A stretch of DNA of 64,000 bases from Ideonella benzenivorans. Its GTDB lineage: Bacteria; Pseudomonadota; Gammaproteobacteria; Burkholderiales; Burkholderiaceae_C. Both the position numbers and the translations under genes were made by a program. The stretch is from assembly GCF_020387415.1 (NCBI RefSeq), contig NZ_JAGWCB010000010.1, positions 496,001 to 560,000 on the forward strand, in the 5' to 3' direction. The notes under the pieces are model-generated. The model searched no databases, was not told the origin of the DNA, and saw only the letters and a list, made by a program, of their open reading frames with translations. Shown here one piece after another: positions 9,351-18,142 of the stretch (within the stretch, counting starts at the first letter, position 1; every line of letters begins with the position of its first letter).

Positions 9351-11141
9351 TCAGAACAGCGCTTCGTCCATCGCCGTCAGCGGCGCCAGGCCCGCGCGGC
9401 AGGTGCGGATCAGGCTGGCCGTCTCGGGCAGCAGCTTGGCGAAGTAGAAGCGGGCGGTGGCCAGCTTGGCGGTGTAGAACGGGTCGCCGCTGTCCTTCTT
9501 GGCCAGCGCGATCTTGGCCATGCGGGCGAACATGTAGGCGAAGGTCAGGTGACCGACCACGCGCAGATAGTCCACGGCCGCGGCACCCACCTCGTCGGCG
9601 TTGCCCATGGCCTTCATGCCCACTTCCATCGTCAGCTTGGTGACCTTGTCGCCCAGGTCGGCCAGCGGGTTGACGAATTCCTGCATCTCTTCGTAGACGC
9701 CCTGGTCCTCGACGAACTCGGCGATCTTCTTGCCCAGCTTCTTGAGCTTCTTGCCGTTGTCGGCCAGCACCTTGCGGCCCAGCAGGTCCAGCGACTGCAC
9801 GGTGTTCGTGCCTTCGTAGATCATGTTGATGCGGGCGTCGCGGACGTACTGCTCCATGCCCCACTCGTGGATGAAGCCGTGGCCGCCATAGACCTGCATG
9901 CAGTGCGAGGTGGCGATCCAGCCGTTGTCGGTGATGAAGGCCTTGATGATCGGGGTCAGCAGGGCGACTTCATCGGCGGCCTCGGCGCGCACCTCGGCGT
10001 CCGGGTGCTTGAGTTCCTTGTCCAGCTGGATGACGGTGTAGGTGGCCAGGGCGCGGGCGCCCTCGGCATAGGCGCGGGCGGTCAGCAGCATCTTGCGCAC
10101 GTCGGGGTGCACGATGATCGGGTCGGCCGCCTTCTCCGGGGCCTTGGGGCCCGACAGGGCGCGCATCTGCAGGCGGTCCTTGGCGTAGACCACGGCGTTC
10201 TGGTAGGCCACTTCGGTCAGGCCCAGCGACTGCATGCCCACGCCCAGGCGGGCGGCGTTCATCATCACGAACATGGCCTGCAGGCCCTTGTGGGGCTGGC
10301 CGACCAGGGTGCCCACGGCGCCGTCCAGGATCATCTGGCAGGTGGCGTTGGCGTGGATGCCCATCTTGTGCTCCAGGCCGCCGCAGTAGATCGGGTTGCG
10401 CTCGCCCAGCGAGCCATCGGCGTTGACCTTGAACTTGGGCACCACGAACAGCGAGATGCCCTTGGAGCCGGCCGGCGCGTCCGGCAGGCGGGCCAGCACC
10501 AGGTGGACGATGTTCTCGACCATGTTGTGCTCGCCAGCCGAGATGAAGATCTTCTGGCCGGTGATCTTGTAGCTGCCGTCGGCCAGCGGCTCGGCCTTGG
10601 TGCGCAGCAGGCCCAGGTCCGTGCCGCAGTGCGGCTCGGTCAGACACATGGTGCCGGTCCACTCGCCGCTGACCAGCTTGGGCAGGTAGGTCTTCTTCTG
10701 CTCGTCGGTGCCGTGCGCGTGCAGGGCCTCGTAGGCGCCGTGGCTCAGGCCGGGGTACATCGTCCAGGCCTGGTTGGCGCTGTTGAGCATCTCGTAGAAG
10801 CCCTGGTTGATGGTGTGCGGCAGGCCCTGGCCACCGTACTCGGGGTCGCAGGACAGCGCCGGCCAGCCGCCTTCGACGTACTGGGCGTAGGCTTCCTTGA
10901 AGCCCTTGGGCGGGGTCACCTCGTGGGTGGTCTTGTCCAGCGCGCAGCCTTCGGCATCGCCGGTGATGTTCAGCGGAAACACCACCTGGGAGGCGAACTT
11001 GCCGCCTTCTTCCAGCACGGCGTTGATGGTGTCGGCATCCACCTCGGCGAACTCGGGGATCTCCTTGAACTCGCTGACGACATCGAACAGCTCGTGCAGC
11101 ACGAACTGCATGTCACGCAGGGGCGGGTTGTACTGGGGCAT
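9351..11141 (-). CDS. acyl-CoA dehydrogenase, long form
   Basis: 596 residues, the length of the long acyl-CoA dehydrogenases with an extra C-terminal domain. Seen in order: an N-terminal helical domain, the flavin-binding CLTEPHCGTDLGLL segment, the middle beta domain, and the C-terminal helical domain with CMQVYGGHGFIHEWGMEQY and RINMIYEGTNTVQSLDL. It performs the FAD-dependent first oxidation of beta-oxidation. It lies 54 bp downstream of the TetR gene and 38 bp upstream of the DUF2147 gene. DmdC-like paralogues share this architecture, so chain-length preference is open. Confidence 0.9.
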   Translation of the reverse strand: MPQYNPPLRDMQFVLHELFDVVSEFKEIPEFAEVDADTINAVLEEGGKFASQVVFPLNITGDAEGCALDKTTHEVTPPKGFKEAYAQYVEGGWPALSCDPEYGGQGLPHTINQGFYEMLNSANQAWTMYPGLSHGAYEALHAHGTDEQKKTYLPKLVSGEWTGTMCLTEPHCGTDLGLLRTKAEPLADGSYKITGQKIFISAGEHNMVENIVHLVLARLPDAPAGSKGISLFVVPKFKVNADGSLGERNPIYCGGLEHKMGIHANATCQMILDGAVGTLVGQPHKGLQAMFVMMNAARLGVGMQSLGLTEVAYQNAVVYAKDRLQMRALSGPKAPEKAADPIIVHPDVRKMLLTARAYAEGARALATYTVIQLDKELKHPDAEVRAEAADEVALLTPIIKAFITDNGWIATSHCMQVYGGHGFIHEWGMEQYVRDARINMIYEGTNTVQSLDLLGRKVLADNGKKLKKLGKKIAEFVEDQGVYEEMQEFVNPLADLGDKVTKLTMEVGMKAMGNADEVGAAAVDYLRVVGHLTFAYMFARMAKIALAKKDSGDPFYTAKLATARFYFAKLLPETASLIRTCRAGLAPLTAMDEALF

Positions 11142-11195
11142 GGAACTCTCCTGAAGGACCGGGCGGACAGAGAACAGAAAGAAAGGGGATGCGGC

Positions 11196-11906
11196 TCAGC
11201 GGCGCTTGCGGGCAGCCGGAGCAGCAGCGGGGGCCGGCGACGCCTGCGCCCCGGCCCGCGGTGCGGACGTGGACGGCAGGGCGTAATCGGCCAGGATGCG
11301 GTCAAACCCCCTGCGGGCACGCTCGACCGCATTGGGAAGACGCAGGAAACGGGCGTCGTGGTGCAGCGCCAGGATCAGGCCATGCACCTCGAACAGGATC
11401 TGCGAGACATCGACATCGGCGCGCAGCTGGCCTTCGTCGACCGCCAGGCGGATGGCGCGGGCCAGCGCGTTGTGCCAGGCCAGCACCATGGCCGCCAGCG
11501 CATCGCGCACCGGGCCGGGCCGGTCGTCGAACTCGACCGCGCCACTGATGTAGATGCAGCCGGAGTCCAGCTCCTTGGAGACGCGGCGCACCCAGTTCTC
11601 GAACAGGGCGCGCAGGCGCGGCAGGCCACGCGGCTCGCGCAACGCCGGAAAAAACACCTCTTCCTCGAACTTCGTGTGATATTCGCGGATGACGGAGATC
11701 TGCAGCTCTTCGCGGGAGCCGAAGTGGGCGAACACGCCCGACTTGCTCATGCCGGTCACTTCGGCCAGCGCCCCGATGGACAGGCCCTCCAGCCCCATGT
11801 GTGAGGCCAGGCCCAGCGCCGCTTCCAGGATGGTGGCGCGGGTCTGCTGGCCCTTGTGGAGGGTGCGGTTGCCGGTGTGGCGGCGGGAGGCGGTGTCGGT
11901 CGTCAC
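11196..11906 (-). CDS. TetR-family regulator of the fatty-acid oxidation operon
   Basis: 236 residues from a GTG start. The N-terminal helix-turn-helix contains TRATILEAALGLASHMGLEG and MSKSGVFAHFGSREEL, typical of TetR/AcrR proteins. The ligand domain (about 85-205) is generic, and the tail is Ala/Pro/Arg-rich. As first gene of the fad operon it probably represses it and itself, with an acyl-CoA-type ligand as inducer; this is inferred from context. A palindromic site lies 16 bp upstream of its start. Confidence 0.85.
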   Translation of the reverse strand: MTTDTASRRHTGNRTLHKGQQTRATILEAALGLASHMGLEGLSIGALAEVTGMSKSGVFAHFGSREELQISVIREYHTKFEEEVFFPALREPRGLPRLRALFENWVRRVSKELDSGCIYISGAVEFDDRPGPVRDALAAMVLAWHNALARAIRLAVDEGQLRADVDVSQILFEVHGLILALHHDARFLRLPNAVERARRGFDRILADYALPSTSAPRAGAQASPAPAAAPAARKRR

Positions 11907-11921
11907 GGCGCTGATTATGAA

Positions 11922-11933
11922 ACGAACGGTCGT
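11922..11933. promoter_or_regulatory. candidate TetR operator
   Basis: ACGAACGGTCGT is a near-perfect palindrome (5 of 6 pairs) in the gap between the TetR gene and the divergent HNH gene. It resembles operators of TetR repressors of fatty-acid catabolism and overlaps a CATAAT-like -10 reading towards the TetR gene. No second copy was noticed upstream of the acyl-CoA dehydrogenase gene, consistent with one promoter for the whole operon. Confidence 0.4.
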
Positions 11934-12098
11934 GCTATTTTGCAGATTTTTCGTAAAAGCGCATCGGGATTACCCGGGGTCCCCACCGCCCTGAATGACG
12001 GGATGGGTTGGCACCGATTTGACAAATGCACCACGTCTGCGCTTGAGCCTGTCATGCTCGCCGCGCTATGCTCAGCGGTTGAAGGAGTCGGCCACATC

Positions 12099-12656
12099 AT
12101 GGATGTGTTGCAGCTGGACGTGTCGGGGCGCCCCCAGGCGTGGGTGACGGTCAAGGAAGCCGCCACTCTTTACGCCAGTGACGCCATTGCCTGGACCTTG
12201 GGCGAGGCCTGCCATGTGATGCGCGGCGGTGTGCAGCGCGCCACGGGCTTGCCATCCCGCATTGAGGTGCACCCGATCATCGCGGTGCGCGGAGCGGTGC
12301 CGTCGCGCGCCTGGCGGGTGACACCGGCGCTGACCAATCCCAAGCTGTTCGCCCGCGACCGCTATGTCTGCGCCTACTGTGGCGCGTATTTCGCCCCGGA
12401 CGACCTGACGCGCGAGCACATCATCCCCGTCTCGCGGGGCGGCGCCGACAGCTGGATGAACTGCATCACCGCCTGCCGGGGTTGCAACGGCCACAAGGGC
12501 AACCGGCTGCCGGAGGAGGTGCACATGAGCCTGCTCTACCTGCCCTACGTCCCCAGCCTGCACGAGGACATGATCCTGCGCGGGCGGCGCATCCTGGCCG
12601 ACCAGATGGAATTCCTGCTGGCCAGCGTACCCCGCAACAGCCGGCTGCACGATTAA
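12099..12656 (+). CDS. stand-alone HNH endonuclease
   Basis: 185 residues from the ATG that follows GAAGGAG; earlier in-frame codons lack such a site. The HNH/zinc module is C-terminal to the middle: FARDRYVCAYCGAYF, then TREHIIPVSRGGADSWMNC and CRGCNGHKGNRLPEE, giving the two CxxC pairs and the His-Asn residues. The first 70 residues (VTVKEAATLYASDAIAWTLG) are not a known DNA-binding domain to me. This type is common in Burkholderiales chromosomes, with no restriction or phage partner here. DNA cleavage is predicted; the role is unknown. Confidence 0.8.
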   Translation: MDVLQLDVSGRPQAWVTVKEAATLYASDAIAWTLGEACHVMRGGVQRATGLPSRIEVHPIIAVRGAVPSRAWRVTPALTNPKLFARDRYVCAYCGAYFAPDDLTREHIIPVSRGGADSWMNCITACRGCNGHKGNRLPEEVHMSLLYLPYVPSLHEDMILRGRRILADQMEFLLASVPRNSRLHD

Positions 12657-12802
12657 CGCCGGATTGAACTTCCCGGCGGGCAACAAGTCTTTACCTGTGC
12701 CCCCACACGGGCTGACGGAGGGTCCGTGCACCATGTGACCCTGTCAACGGGTGCCGCGGTTTCCCCGTTGGCTGTTCCGAATCCTCTCCATCACGCCACA
12801 AC

Positions 12803-13267
12803 ATGAAACGTCTTGCCCTCGCCCTGATGACGGCCGCCACCCTGGCCGCCTGTACCACCACCAGCCCGGATGTCATCCAGCGCGGAGATGCCCAGCGCAT
12901 GTCCAACGTGCAGGACGGCACCATCCTCAGCATCCGCCCGGTGACGGTAGATGGCACCCAGAGCGGCGTCGGCGGCGTCTCAGGTGCTGTGGTGGGCGGC
13001 GTGGCGGGCTCCAACATCGGCGGCCCGCGCTCCTCGGCCATCGGCGGCGTGATCGGCGCCGTGGCGGGCGCCGTGGTCGGCAACGCCATTGAACGCGGTG
13101 TGACCAAGGAAGATGCCTACGAGATCGTCGTGCAGCTGCGCAACGGCGACCGCCGCGCCATCGTCCAGGCCAAGGGCTCCGAAGTCCTGAACCCGGGTGA
13201 CGCGGTGACCATCGTCACCACCGGTGGCAAGGCCCGCGTCACCCGGGCGCCGGCGATCCAGCGTTGA
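12803..13267 (+). CDS. glycine-zipper outer-membrane lipoprotein (SlyB-like)
   Basis: 154 residues with a lipoprotein signal peptide; the lipobox cysteine is Cys17 in TLAACTTT. Residues about 50-95 form a glycine zipper (GGVSGAVVGGVAGSNIGG and AIGGVIGAVAGAVVGNAI), which packs as a membrane hairpin in SlyB/Pcp/OmpA-linked lipoproteins. The C-terminal part is a small beta domain. It probably sits in the outer membrane and supports envelope integrity. Its own promoter should lie in the 146-bp gap after the HNH gene. Confidence 0.85.
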   Translation: MKRLALALMTAATLAACTTTSPDVIQRGDAQRMSNVQDGTILSIRPVTVDGTQSGVGGVSGAVVGGVAGSNIGGPRSSAIGGVIGAVAGAVVGNAIERGVTKEDAYEIVVQLRNGDRRAIVQAKGSEVLNPGDAVTIVTTGGKARVTRAPAIQR

Positions 13268-13299
13268 GGCGCTGAACCGCCCGGCGCGGCCCTGGCTGC

Positions 13300-14604
13300 T
13301 CAGCGCAGCGGGGCCGTGTCCTCCACCGGCAGCGGCGCGTCCAGCTGCACCAGCAGGAACTCGTTCGGGTCGGGCACGCCGGCCGTCTTGCTGCTGCCGG
13401 GGTAGTTGTTGTCGTTCATCACCAGCAGCGTGCGGGCGTCCATCACCAGCACATCCTCGATGGTGACGAAGGGGAAGGTGAACAGGGTCTGCCCGTCCTG
13501 GTTCAGGTCGTGCGGATCCTGGATGGACATCAGGTCCACCACCTCCCGCTTGGCCACGCAGCCCTGCCCATCGCGCTGGTTCAGGTCGATCAGGAAGATC
13601 TTCTTGAAGCGCAGCTCCTCGGTGCCGTTGCGCTCGATCACCAGGAACTGGTGGTCGTTCACCGCCGTCATGTCGCCGATGTTGGTGCCCTGCGGTTCCA
13701 GCGCGTAGCACCACTGTTGGCCGGTGTAGGCCTCCTGGTCCACGTCAAAGGCATTGATGCGCAGCGTGCGCGCCGGGTCCCCGGTCACGGTGCCTTCCAG
13801 GAGCGTGAACAGCGTCGTGCCCGCCCGGTTGATGGCCATGCCCTCGAAGCCCCGGGAGCCACCCAGCGTGGGCGTGGCGCTGCCCAGGTAGGGGCTGTCG
13901 GGCGACATCACGCCGGCCATCGGCACCTCGCGGCGCAGCACGCGGCCCCGGGCATCGGTCTTGACCAGGAAGGGGCCGAATTCCTCACCGAACCAGTAGT
14001 GGCCGTGGTGGTCCACCCGCATGGACTCGATGTCCAGATCGGCGCCGGTCAGCCAGTGCCCGGCCCGGATGCGCGCATCCACCGGGATGCCGGCCTGGCC
14101 GGCCCCGCTGCCGGCATAGGGATAGGCCTGCAGCTGGTTGATCTCGGTGAAGCCCAGGCGACTGAACGGGTCGGACAGCGTGATGTGGCTGCGCGCGCTG
14201 AAATGGGTCAGACGACGCCCGCTGTCCACATCCACCGGGCGCACGGCACCGGTGCCGGCCACGCTGCGGCCGTTCCAGCGGCGGAAATCCGGCTCCACGG
14301 CATAGACCCGCAGCACCGCGTCCGGCGAATTGGCCTGGGTGCCAAAGCCGTTGTCCGGCATGACGCGGAAGGTGCCTGGACGCGGCCCCGGCAGCACGGC
14401 CGAGAAGCCCTGCACCGGCTGCTGGTTCACCAGCGGCAGCGTGCGGCCATTGGCCGAACTGACGAACTGGCCGGAGGTCGGGCCGGGCGAGAAGGTGTCG
14501 GCCGGCAGGCTGGCAAAACCGACCAGCTCGCTGGCCTGGGCCGCGCCAGCGGTGACCAGCAGGGCGGCGGCCAGTGGCCACAGGCGCTTGTGAAGTGGAT
14601 GCAT
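13300..14604 (-). CDS. secreted esterase-like/phytase-like beta-propeller protein
   Basis: 434 residues with a signal peptide (cut likely after AQA, about residue 24). It matches the phytase-like esterase family (PF13449): PGTFRVMPDNGFGTQANSPD, SRGFEGMAIN, and DNNYPGSSKTAGVPDPNEF near the end. Related proteins are periplasmic or extracellular and are found in phosphate-stress or esterase contexts, but activity is rarely proven. It converges on the lipoprotein gene and has no clear operon partner. Confidence 0.82.
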   Translation of the reverse strand: MHPLHKRLWPLAAALLVTAGAAQASELVGFASLPADTFSPGPTSGQFVSSANGRTLPLVNQQPVQGFSAVLPGPRPGTFRVMPDNGFGTQANSPDAVLRVYAVEPDFRRWNGRSVAGTGAVRPVDVDSGRRLTHFSARSHITLSDPFSRLGFTEINQLQAYPYAGSGAGQAGIPVDARIRAGHWLTGADLDIESMRVDHHGHYWFGEEFGPFLVKTDARGRVLRREVPMAGVMSPDSPYLGSATPTLGGSRGFEGMAINRAGTTLFTLLEGTVTGDPARTLRINAFDVDQEAYTGQQWCYALEPQGTNIGDMTAVNDHQFLVIERNGTEELRFKKIFLIDLNQRDGQGCVAKREVVDLMSIQDPHDLNQDGQTLFTFPFVTIEDVLVMDARTLLVMNDNNYPGSSKTAGVPDPNEFLLVQLDAPLPVEDTAPLR

Positions 14605-14939
14605 GGTGAACTCCCTGGTTGGATTGAAGTCCAGCCATGCTCGGGGCCCGGGGTGACGGGCCGGTGAAACGCGGTCAGCCCATCAGGAGCAGCCCAGCTG
14701 CCGCTCGACACGGCGGGCCCGCCAAAGGGCCAGGCACTCCCGTGCACCGGCCAGCCAGGCCACCCCGATGAACAGCCAGCACACGGTGCGACGCAACAGG
14801 GGTGGGTTCATGGCGTGGCCTTTCGATGACAGCGACAGGCGCCACCGTAGGGGGGCCGCATGACACGGCCGTGACACACGGCCTGCCTAGGCTGGCGCCT
14901 TCCGCACCGCCCGGATCCTTCCACAGAAGGATCTCGCCC
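14605..14939. other. 335-bp region between the phytase-like gene and the M14 peptidase
   Basis: Most of this stretch holds no recognised gene. It contains one plausible tiny minus-strand reading frame, listed separately, and must carry the promoters of the divergent phytase-like and M14 genes. No terminator hairpin with a T-tract was found. Confidence 0.5.
14683..14811 (-). CDS. possible 42-residue single-pass membrane microprotein
   Basis: An ATG with a weak AAAGG upstream opens a 42-residue frame beginning MNPPLLRRTVCWLFIGVAWL. It has one hydrophobic helix (about 9-22) with positive charges on both sides, and ends in a basic tail. It lies upstream of, and in the same direction as, the phytase-like gene, with 78 bp between. 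There is no family match I recognise, and a frame this short in high-GC DNA may be chance. Confidence 0.3.
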   Translation of the reverse strand: MNPPLLRRTVCWLFIGVAWLAGARECLALWRARRVERQLGCS

Positions 14940-15971
14940 ATGGCCGCTTCCCTGCCCCTGTCCTCTTTGCGCGAACTGCAGACCCTGGCCCAGCAGGCTG
15001 GGGCGGCCGTCGAATTGCATTCGCTGGGCCAGGTTCAGGCCCAGGGGCACACCCTGCCGCTGTGGGGGCTGACGCTGGGCAATGCCGATCCGGCCTGCCC
15101 GGCGGTGGCCTATGTGGGCGGTGTGCACGGGCTGGAGCGCATCGGCACCGAGGTCGTGTTGTCCTACCTGCGCAACCTGGTGGCCCGTCTGCCCTGGGAT
15201 GTGTCGCTGCAGCACCAGCTGAGCCGCCTGAGGCTGGTGTTCGTGCCGGTGGTCAACCCGGGCGGCCTGCTGCGCGGCACCCGCGCCAACCCGCGCGGGG
15301 TGGACCTGATGCGCAACGCCCCGGTCGAGGCGAAAGCCCCGGCCCCCGTCCTGCTGGCCGGCCACCGGCTGAGCCCGGTGCTGCCCTGGTACCGTGGCCC
15401 GGCCGGCGCCCCGATGGAGGCCGAGAGCCAGGCCCTGTGCGACTTCATCGCCCGCGAGCTGTTCGGCCGGCCGCTGGCCATCGCGGTGGACTGCCATTCC
15501 GGCTTCGGCCTGCGCGACCGGCTGTGGTTTCCCTATGCCCACACCGCCTTGCCCATCGACCACCTGCCCGAACTGCATGCGCTGGTGCAGCTGTTCGACC
15601 AGAGCCTGCGCCACCACCCCTACGTGGTGGAGCCGCAAAGCCGCCAGTACCGCACCCACGGCGACCTGTGGGACCACCTGACGCTGCAGGTGCGCCGCGA
15701 GCACCCCGAGCAGATCTTCCTGGCGCTGACACTGGAAATGGGCTCCTGGCTGTGGGTCAAGAAGAACCCGCGCCAGTTCTTCAGCCGCCAGGGCATGTTC
15801 AACCCGCTGATCGCCCACCGCCAGCAGCGGGTGCTGCGCCGCCACCACCTGCTGCTGGACTTCCTGGCCCGCGCCGCGCTGGGCGCCCCCCACTGGCTGC
15901 CCGACGGCCCGGCGCGGGACGCCCACGCCGCCCAGGCCCTGGACCGCTGGTACCGCCTGCCCATCCCATGA
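14940..15971 (+). CDS. M14-family zinc carboxypeptidase-like protein
   Basis: 343 residues from the ATG that follows AGAAGGA. It has the M14 zinc motif HxxE in GGVHGLERIGTE, the NPGGLLRGTRANPRGVDLMR segment that contacts the substrate C-terminus, the third zinc ligand in AVDCHSGFG, and a late catalytic glutamate in LTLEMGSW. No signal peptide is seen, so it is predicted cytoplasmic. It could cleave peptides, murein peptides or N-acyl amino acids; the sequence does not decide. Its stop overlaps the next gene's start (ATGA). Confidence 0.85.
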   Translation: MAASLPLSSLRELQTLAQQAGAAVELHSLGQVQAQGHTLPLWGLTLGNADPACPAVAYVGGVHGLERIGTEVVLSYLRNLVARLPWDVSLQHQLSRLRLVFVPVVNPGGLLRGTRANPRGVDLMRNAPVEAKAPAPVLLAGHRLSPVLPWYRGPAGAPMEAESQALCDFIARELFGRPLAIAVDCHSGFGLRDRLWFPYAHTALPIDHLPELHALVQLFDQSLRHHPYVVEPQSRQYRTHGDLWDHLTLQVRREHPEQIFLALTLEMGSWLWVKKNPRQFFSRQGMFNPLIAHRQQRVLRRHHLLLDFLARAALGAPHWLPDGPARDAHAAQALDRWYRLPIP

Positions 15972-16783
15972 GCCCCGTGCCGCCGCCGCCCCTTCTTCCC
16001 ACCACCTGGGTGCTGCTGCGCGGCCTGACCCGCGGCGCCGGCCACTGGGGGGACTTCCCCGCCCGCTGGCAGGCGGCCTGGCCGGGTCGCCGGGTGCTGG
16101 TGCCCGACTGGCCGGGCAACGGCGCGCGCTGGGCCGAGCGCAGCCCCGCCACGGTGGGCGGGCTGACCGAAGCGCTGCGGCGGGACCTGCGGGCCCAGGG
16201 CGTGGCCCTGGGCAGCGAGCCGGTGGGCGTGCTGGCCCTGTCGCTGGGAGCCATGGTCAGCTGCGACTGGGCCCAGCGCCATCCACGGGAGCTGGCGGCG
16301 GCCGTGCTGGTCAACACCAGCCTGCGGGGCCACAGCCCCTTCTGGCAGCGTCTGCGGCCCGCCCGCTATGCCGGCCTGCTGCGACGCAGCATCCAACCCA
16401 GCTCGGCCGAGGACTGGGAGCAGCATCTGCTGGCCATCACCGCGCCGCTGCACACCCGCAGCCCCGGGGCCGCCGCCACACAAGCCGACTGGGTGCGGCT
16501 GCGCCAGCGCCAGCCGGTGAGCCGGGCCAATGCGCTGCGCCAGCTGGCGGCGGCCCTGCGCTACCGCCCGCCCGCCACACCGCCCTCGGTGCCACTGCTG
16601 CTGCTGTCGGGCGGCGGTGACCGTCTGGTGAACCCCGCCTGCAGCGCGGCCCTGGCCCGCGCATGGGGCTGCCCGCTGCGCATCCACCCCGAGGCCGGCC
16701 ACGACCTGCCGCTGGACGCGCCGGACTGGCTGATCGAACAGGTCCGGCACTGGCTGCAGGCCGAGGCCCCCGCCGACCAGTGA
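15968..16783 (+). CDS. alpha/beta-fold hydrolase
   Basis: 271 residues, translationally coupled to the M14 gene through ATGA. The fold is shown by LLRGLTRGAGHWGDF (oxyanion loop), the nucleophile elbow LALSLGAM, the acid in GGGDRLVNP, and the histidine in EAGHDLPLDAPDW. The elbow is A-L-S-L-G rather than G-x-S-x-G. It is probably a small esterase or amidase acting with the peptidase. There is no signal peptide. Confidence 0.82.
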   Translation: MSPVPPPPLLPTTWVLLRGLTRGAGHWGDFPARWQAAWPGRRVLVPDWPGNGARWAERSPATVGGLTEALRRDLRAQGVALGSEPVGVLALSLGAMVSCDWAQRHPRELAAAVLVNTSLRGHSPFWQRLRPARYAGLLRRSIQPSSAEDWEQHLLAITAPLHTRSPGAAATQADWVRLRQRQPVSRANALRQLAAALRYRPPATPPSVPLLLLSGGGDRLVNPACSAALARAWGCPLRIHPEAGHDLPLDAPDWLIEQVRHWLQAEAPADQ

Positions 16784-16935
16784 CTTTCCAGTTTCAGGAC
16801 AGGAACGGACGGCCACTGACCATGCCCCACGCGGAAGCCCCGGGCCCAACGGCCGGAAATCCCCTTCGGAAATGACCTGTCTCAAGTGGTAAGGGCCACC
16901 GAGCCCTCCGGAGTTTCCCGCAGGGTTCCGGTTTC

Positions 16936-16951
16936 AGGCACGCGACTTGAG
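16936..16951 (+). promoter_or_regulatory. candidate sigma-54 promoter of the hydrogenase operon
   Basis: The sequence aGGCACGcgacTTGa has the -24 GG, the CACG extension, and TTG at exactly the -12 spacing; only the final base of the -12 GC is A. It lies 57 bp upstream of the hupS ATG. Promoters of this type drive hupSL/hoxKG in related bacteria under the NtrC-type activator HoxA/HupR, which is encoded in this locus. No clear activator or IHF site was recognised upstream. Confidence 0.65.
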
Positions 16952-17007
16952 TTCCATCCGGTTCCAAAGCCCCCCTGGTGGCGGGGCGACAACGAGGAGC
17001 CAACCTG

Positions 17008-18102
17008 ATGGAAACGTTTTACGAGGTCATGCGGCGGCAGGGCATTTCACGCCGCAGCTTCCTCAAGTACTGCTCACTGACCGCCACCTCCCTGGGGCTG
17101 GGCCCGGCCTTCGTGCCGCAGATCGCCCACGCCATGGAGACCAAGCCGCGCACCCCGGTGCTGTGGCTGCACGGTCTGGAATGCACCTGTTGCTCCGAGA
17201 GCTTCATCCGCTCGGCCCACCCGCTGGCCAAGGATGTGGTGCTGTCGATGATCTCGCTGGACTACGACGACACGCTGATGGCCGCCGCCGGCCACCAGGC
17301 CGAGGCCATCCTCGACGAGATCATCACCAAGTACAAGGGCAACTACATCCTGGCCGTCGAGGGCAACCCGCCCCTGAACGAGGACGGGATGTTCTGCATC
17401 CAGTCGGGCAAGCCCTTCATCGAGAAGCTGCAGCGCGTGGCCAAGGACTGCAAGGCCGTGATCGCCTGGGGTTCCTGCGCCAGCTGGGGCTGCGTGCAGG
17501 CCGCCAAGCCCAACCCCACGCAGGCCACGCCCATCCACAAGGTCATCACTGACAAGCCCATCATCAAGGTGCCCGGCTGCCCGCCGATCGCCGAGGTGAT
17601 GACCGGCGTGATCACCTACATGCTCACCTTCGACAAGGTGCCCGAGCTGGACCGCCAGGGCCGCCCGAAGATGTTCTACAGCCAGCGCATCCACGACAAG
17701 TGCTACCGCCGGCCGCACTTCGACGCCGGCCAGTTCGTCGAGGCCTTCGACGACGAGAGCGCGCGCAAGGGCTACTGCCTCTACAAGGTCGGCTGCAAGG
17801 GCCCGACCACCTACAACGCCTGCTCCACGGTGATGTGGAACGAGGGCACAAGCTTCCCGATCAAGGCTGGCCACGGCTGCATCGGCTGCTCGGAGGATGG
17901 CTTCTGGGACAAGGGCTCGTTCTACGACCGCCTGACCACCATCCACCAGTTCGGCATCGAGGGCACGGCCGACAAGATCGGCGGCACCGCCGCCGGCGTG
18001 GTGGGGGCCGCGGTGGCCGCGCATGCCGCCGCCTCGGCCGTCAAGCGCCTGGGCACCAAGCACGACCAGAGCACCCCGCACGACCAGACCACCGACGCCT
18101 GA
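17008..18102 (+). CDS. hupS: uptake [NiFe]-hydrogenase small subunit, O2-tolerant type
   Basis: 364 residues from the ATG after GAGGAG. An N-terminal Tat signal (SRRSFLK, residues 14-20) ends near AHA (40-42). It carries the iron-sulfur relay from the active site towards the quinone pool. The proximal-cluster cysteines are six: Cys59, 61, 62, 157, 162 and 191, spaced exactly as in O2-tolerant membrane-bound hydrogenases (17/19/20/115/120/149 in mature numbering). Medial and distal cluster residues follow in KCYRRPHF and [15 protein letters not shown]-terminal hydrophobic anchor (about 320-345) binds the cytochrome b subunit. Confidence 0.96.
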   Translation: METFYEVMRRQGISRRSFLKYCSLTATSLGLGPAFVPQIAHAMETKPRTPVLWLHGLECTCCSESFIRSAHPLAKDVVLSMISLDYDDTLMAAAGHQAEAILDEIITKYKGNYILAVEGNPPLNEDGMFCIQSGKPFIEKLQRVAKDCKAVIAWGSCASWGCVQAAKPNPTQATPIHKVITDKPIIKVPGCPPIAEVMTGVITYMLTFDKVPELDRQGRPKMFYSQRIHDKCYRRPHFDAGQFVEAFDDESARKGYCLYKVGCKGPTTYNACSTVMWNEGTSFPIKAGHGCIGCSEDGFWDKGSFYDRLTTIHQFGIEGTADKIGGTAAGVVGAAVAAHAAASAVKRLGTKHDQSTPHDQTTDA

Positions 18103-18142
18103 GCGCCGCCACCCCACACCGAAGAATCACCGAGGAATTTCC

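Noticed and set aside
6454-9447. A 997-codon open frame on the plus strand opposite fadB and neighbours
   Set aside because: It is antisense to well-supported beta-oxidation genes, has a low-complexity Gly/Gln/His/Val-rich product and no domains; long antisense frames are expected at this GC content.
9294-11804. An 836-codon plus-strand frame opposite the acyl-CoA dehydrogenase
   Set aside because: Same composition artefact, covering two real genes and the gap between them.
12657-12690. A terminator after the HNH gene (CGCCGG/CCGGCG hairpin)
   Set aside because: The stem is only 6 bp with a long loop and no T-run follows.
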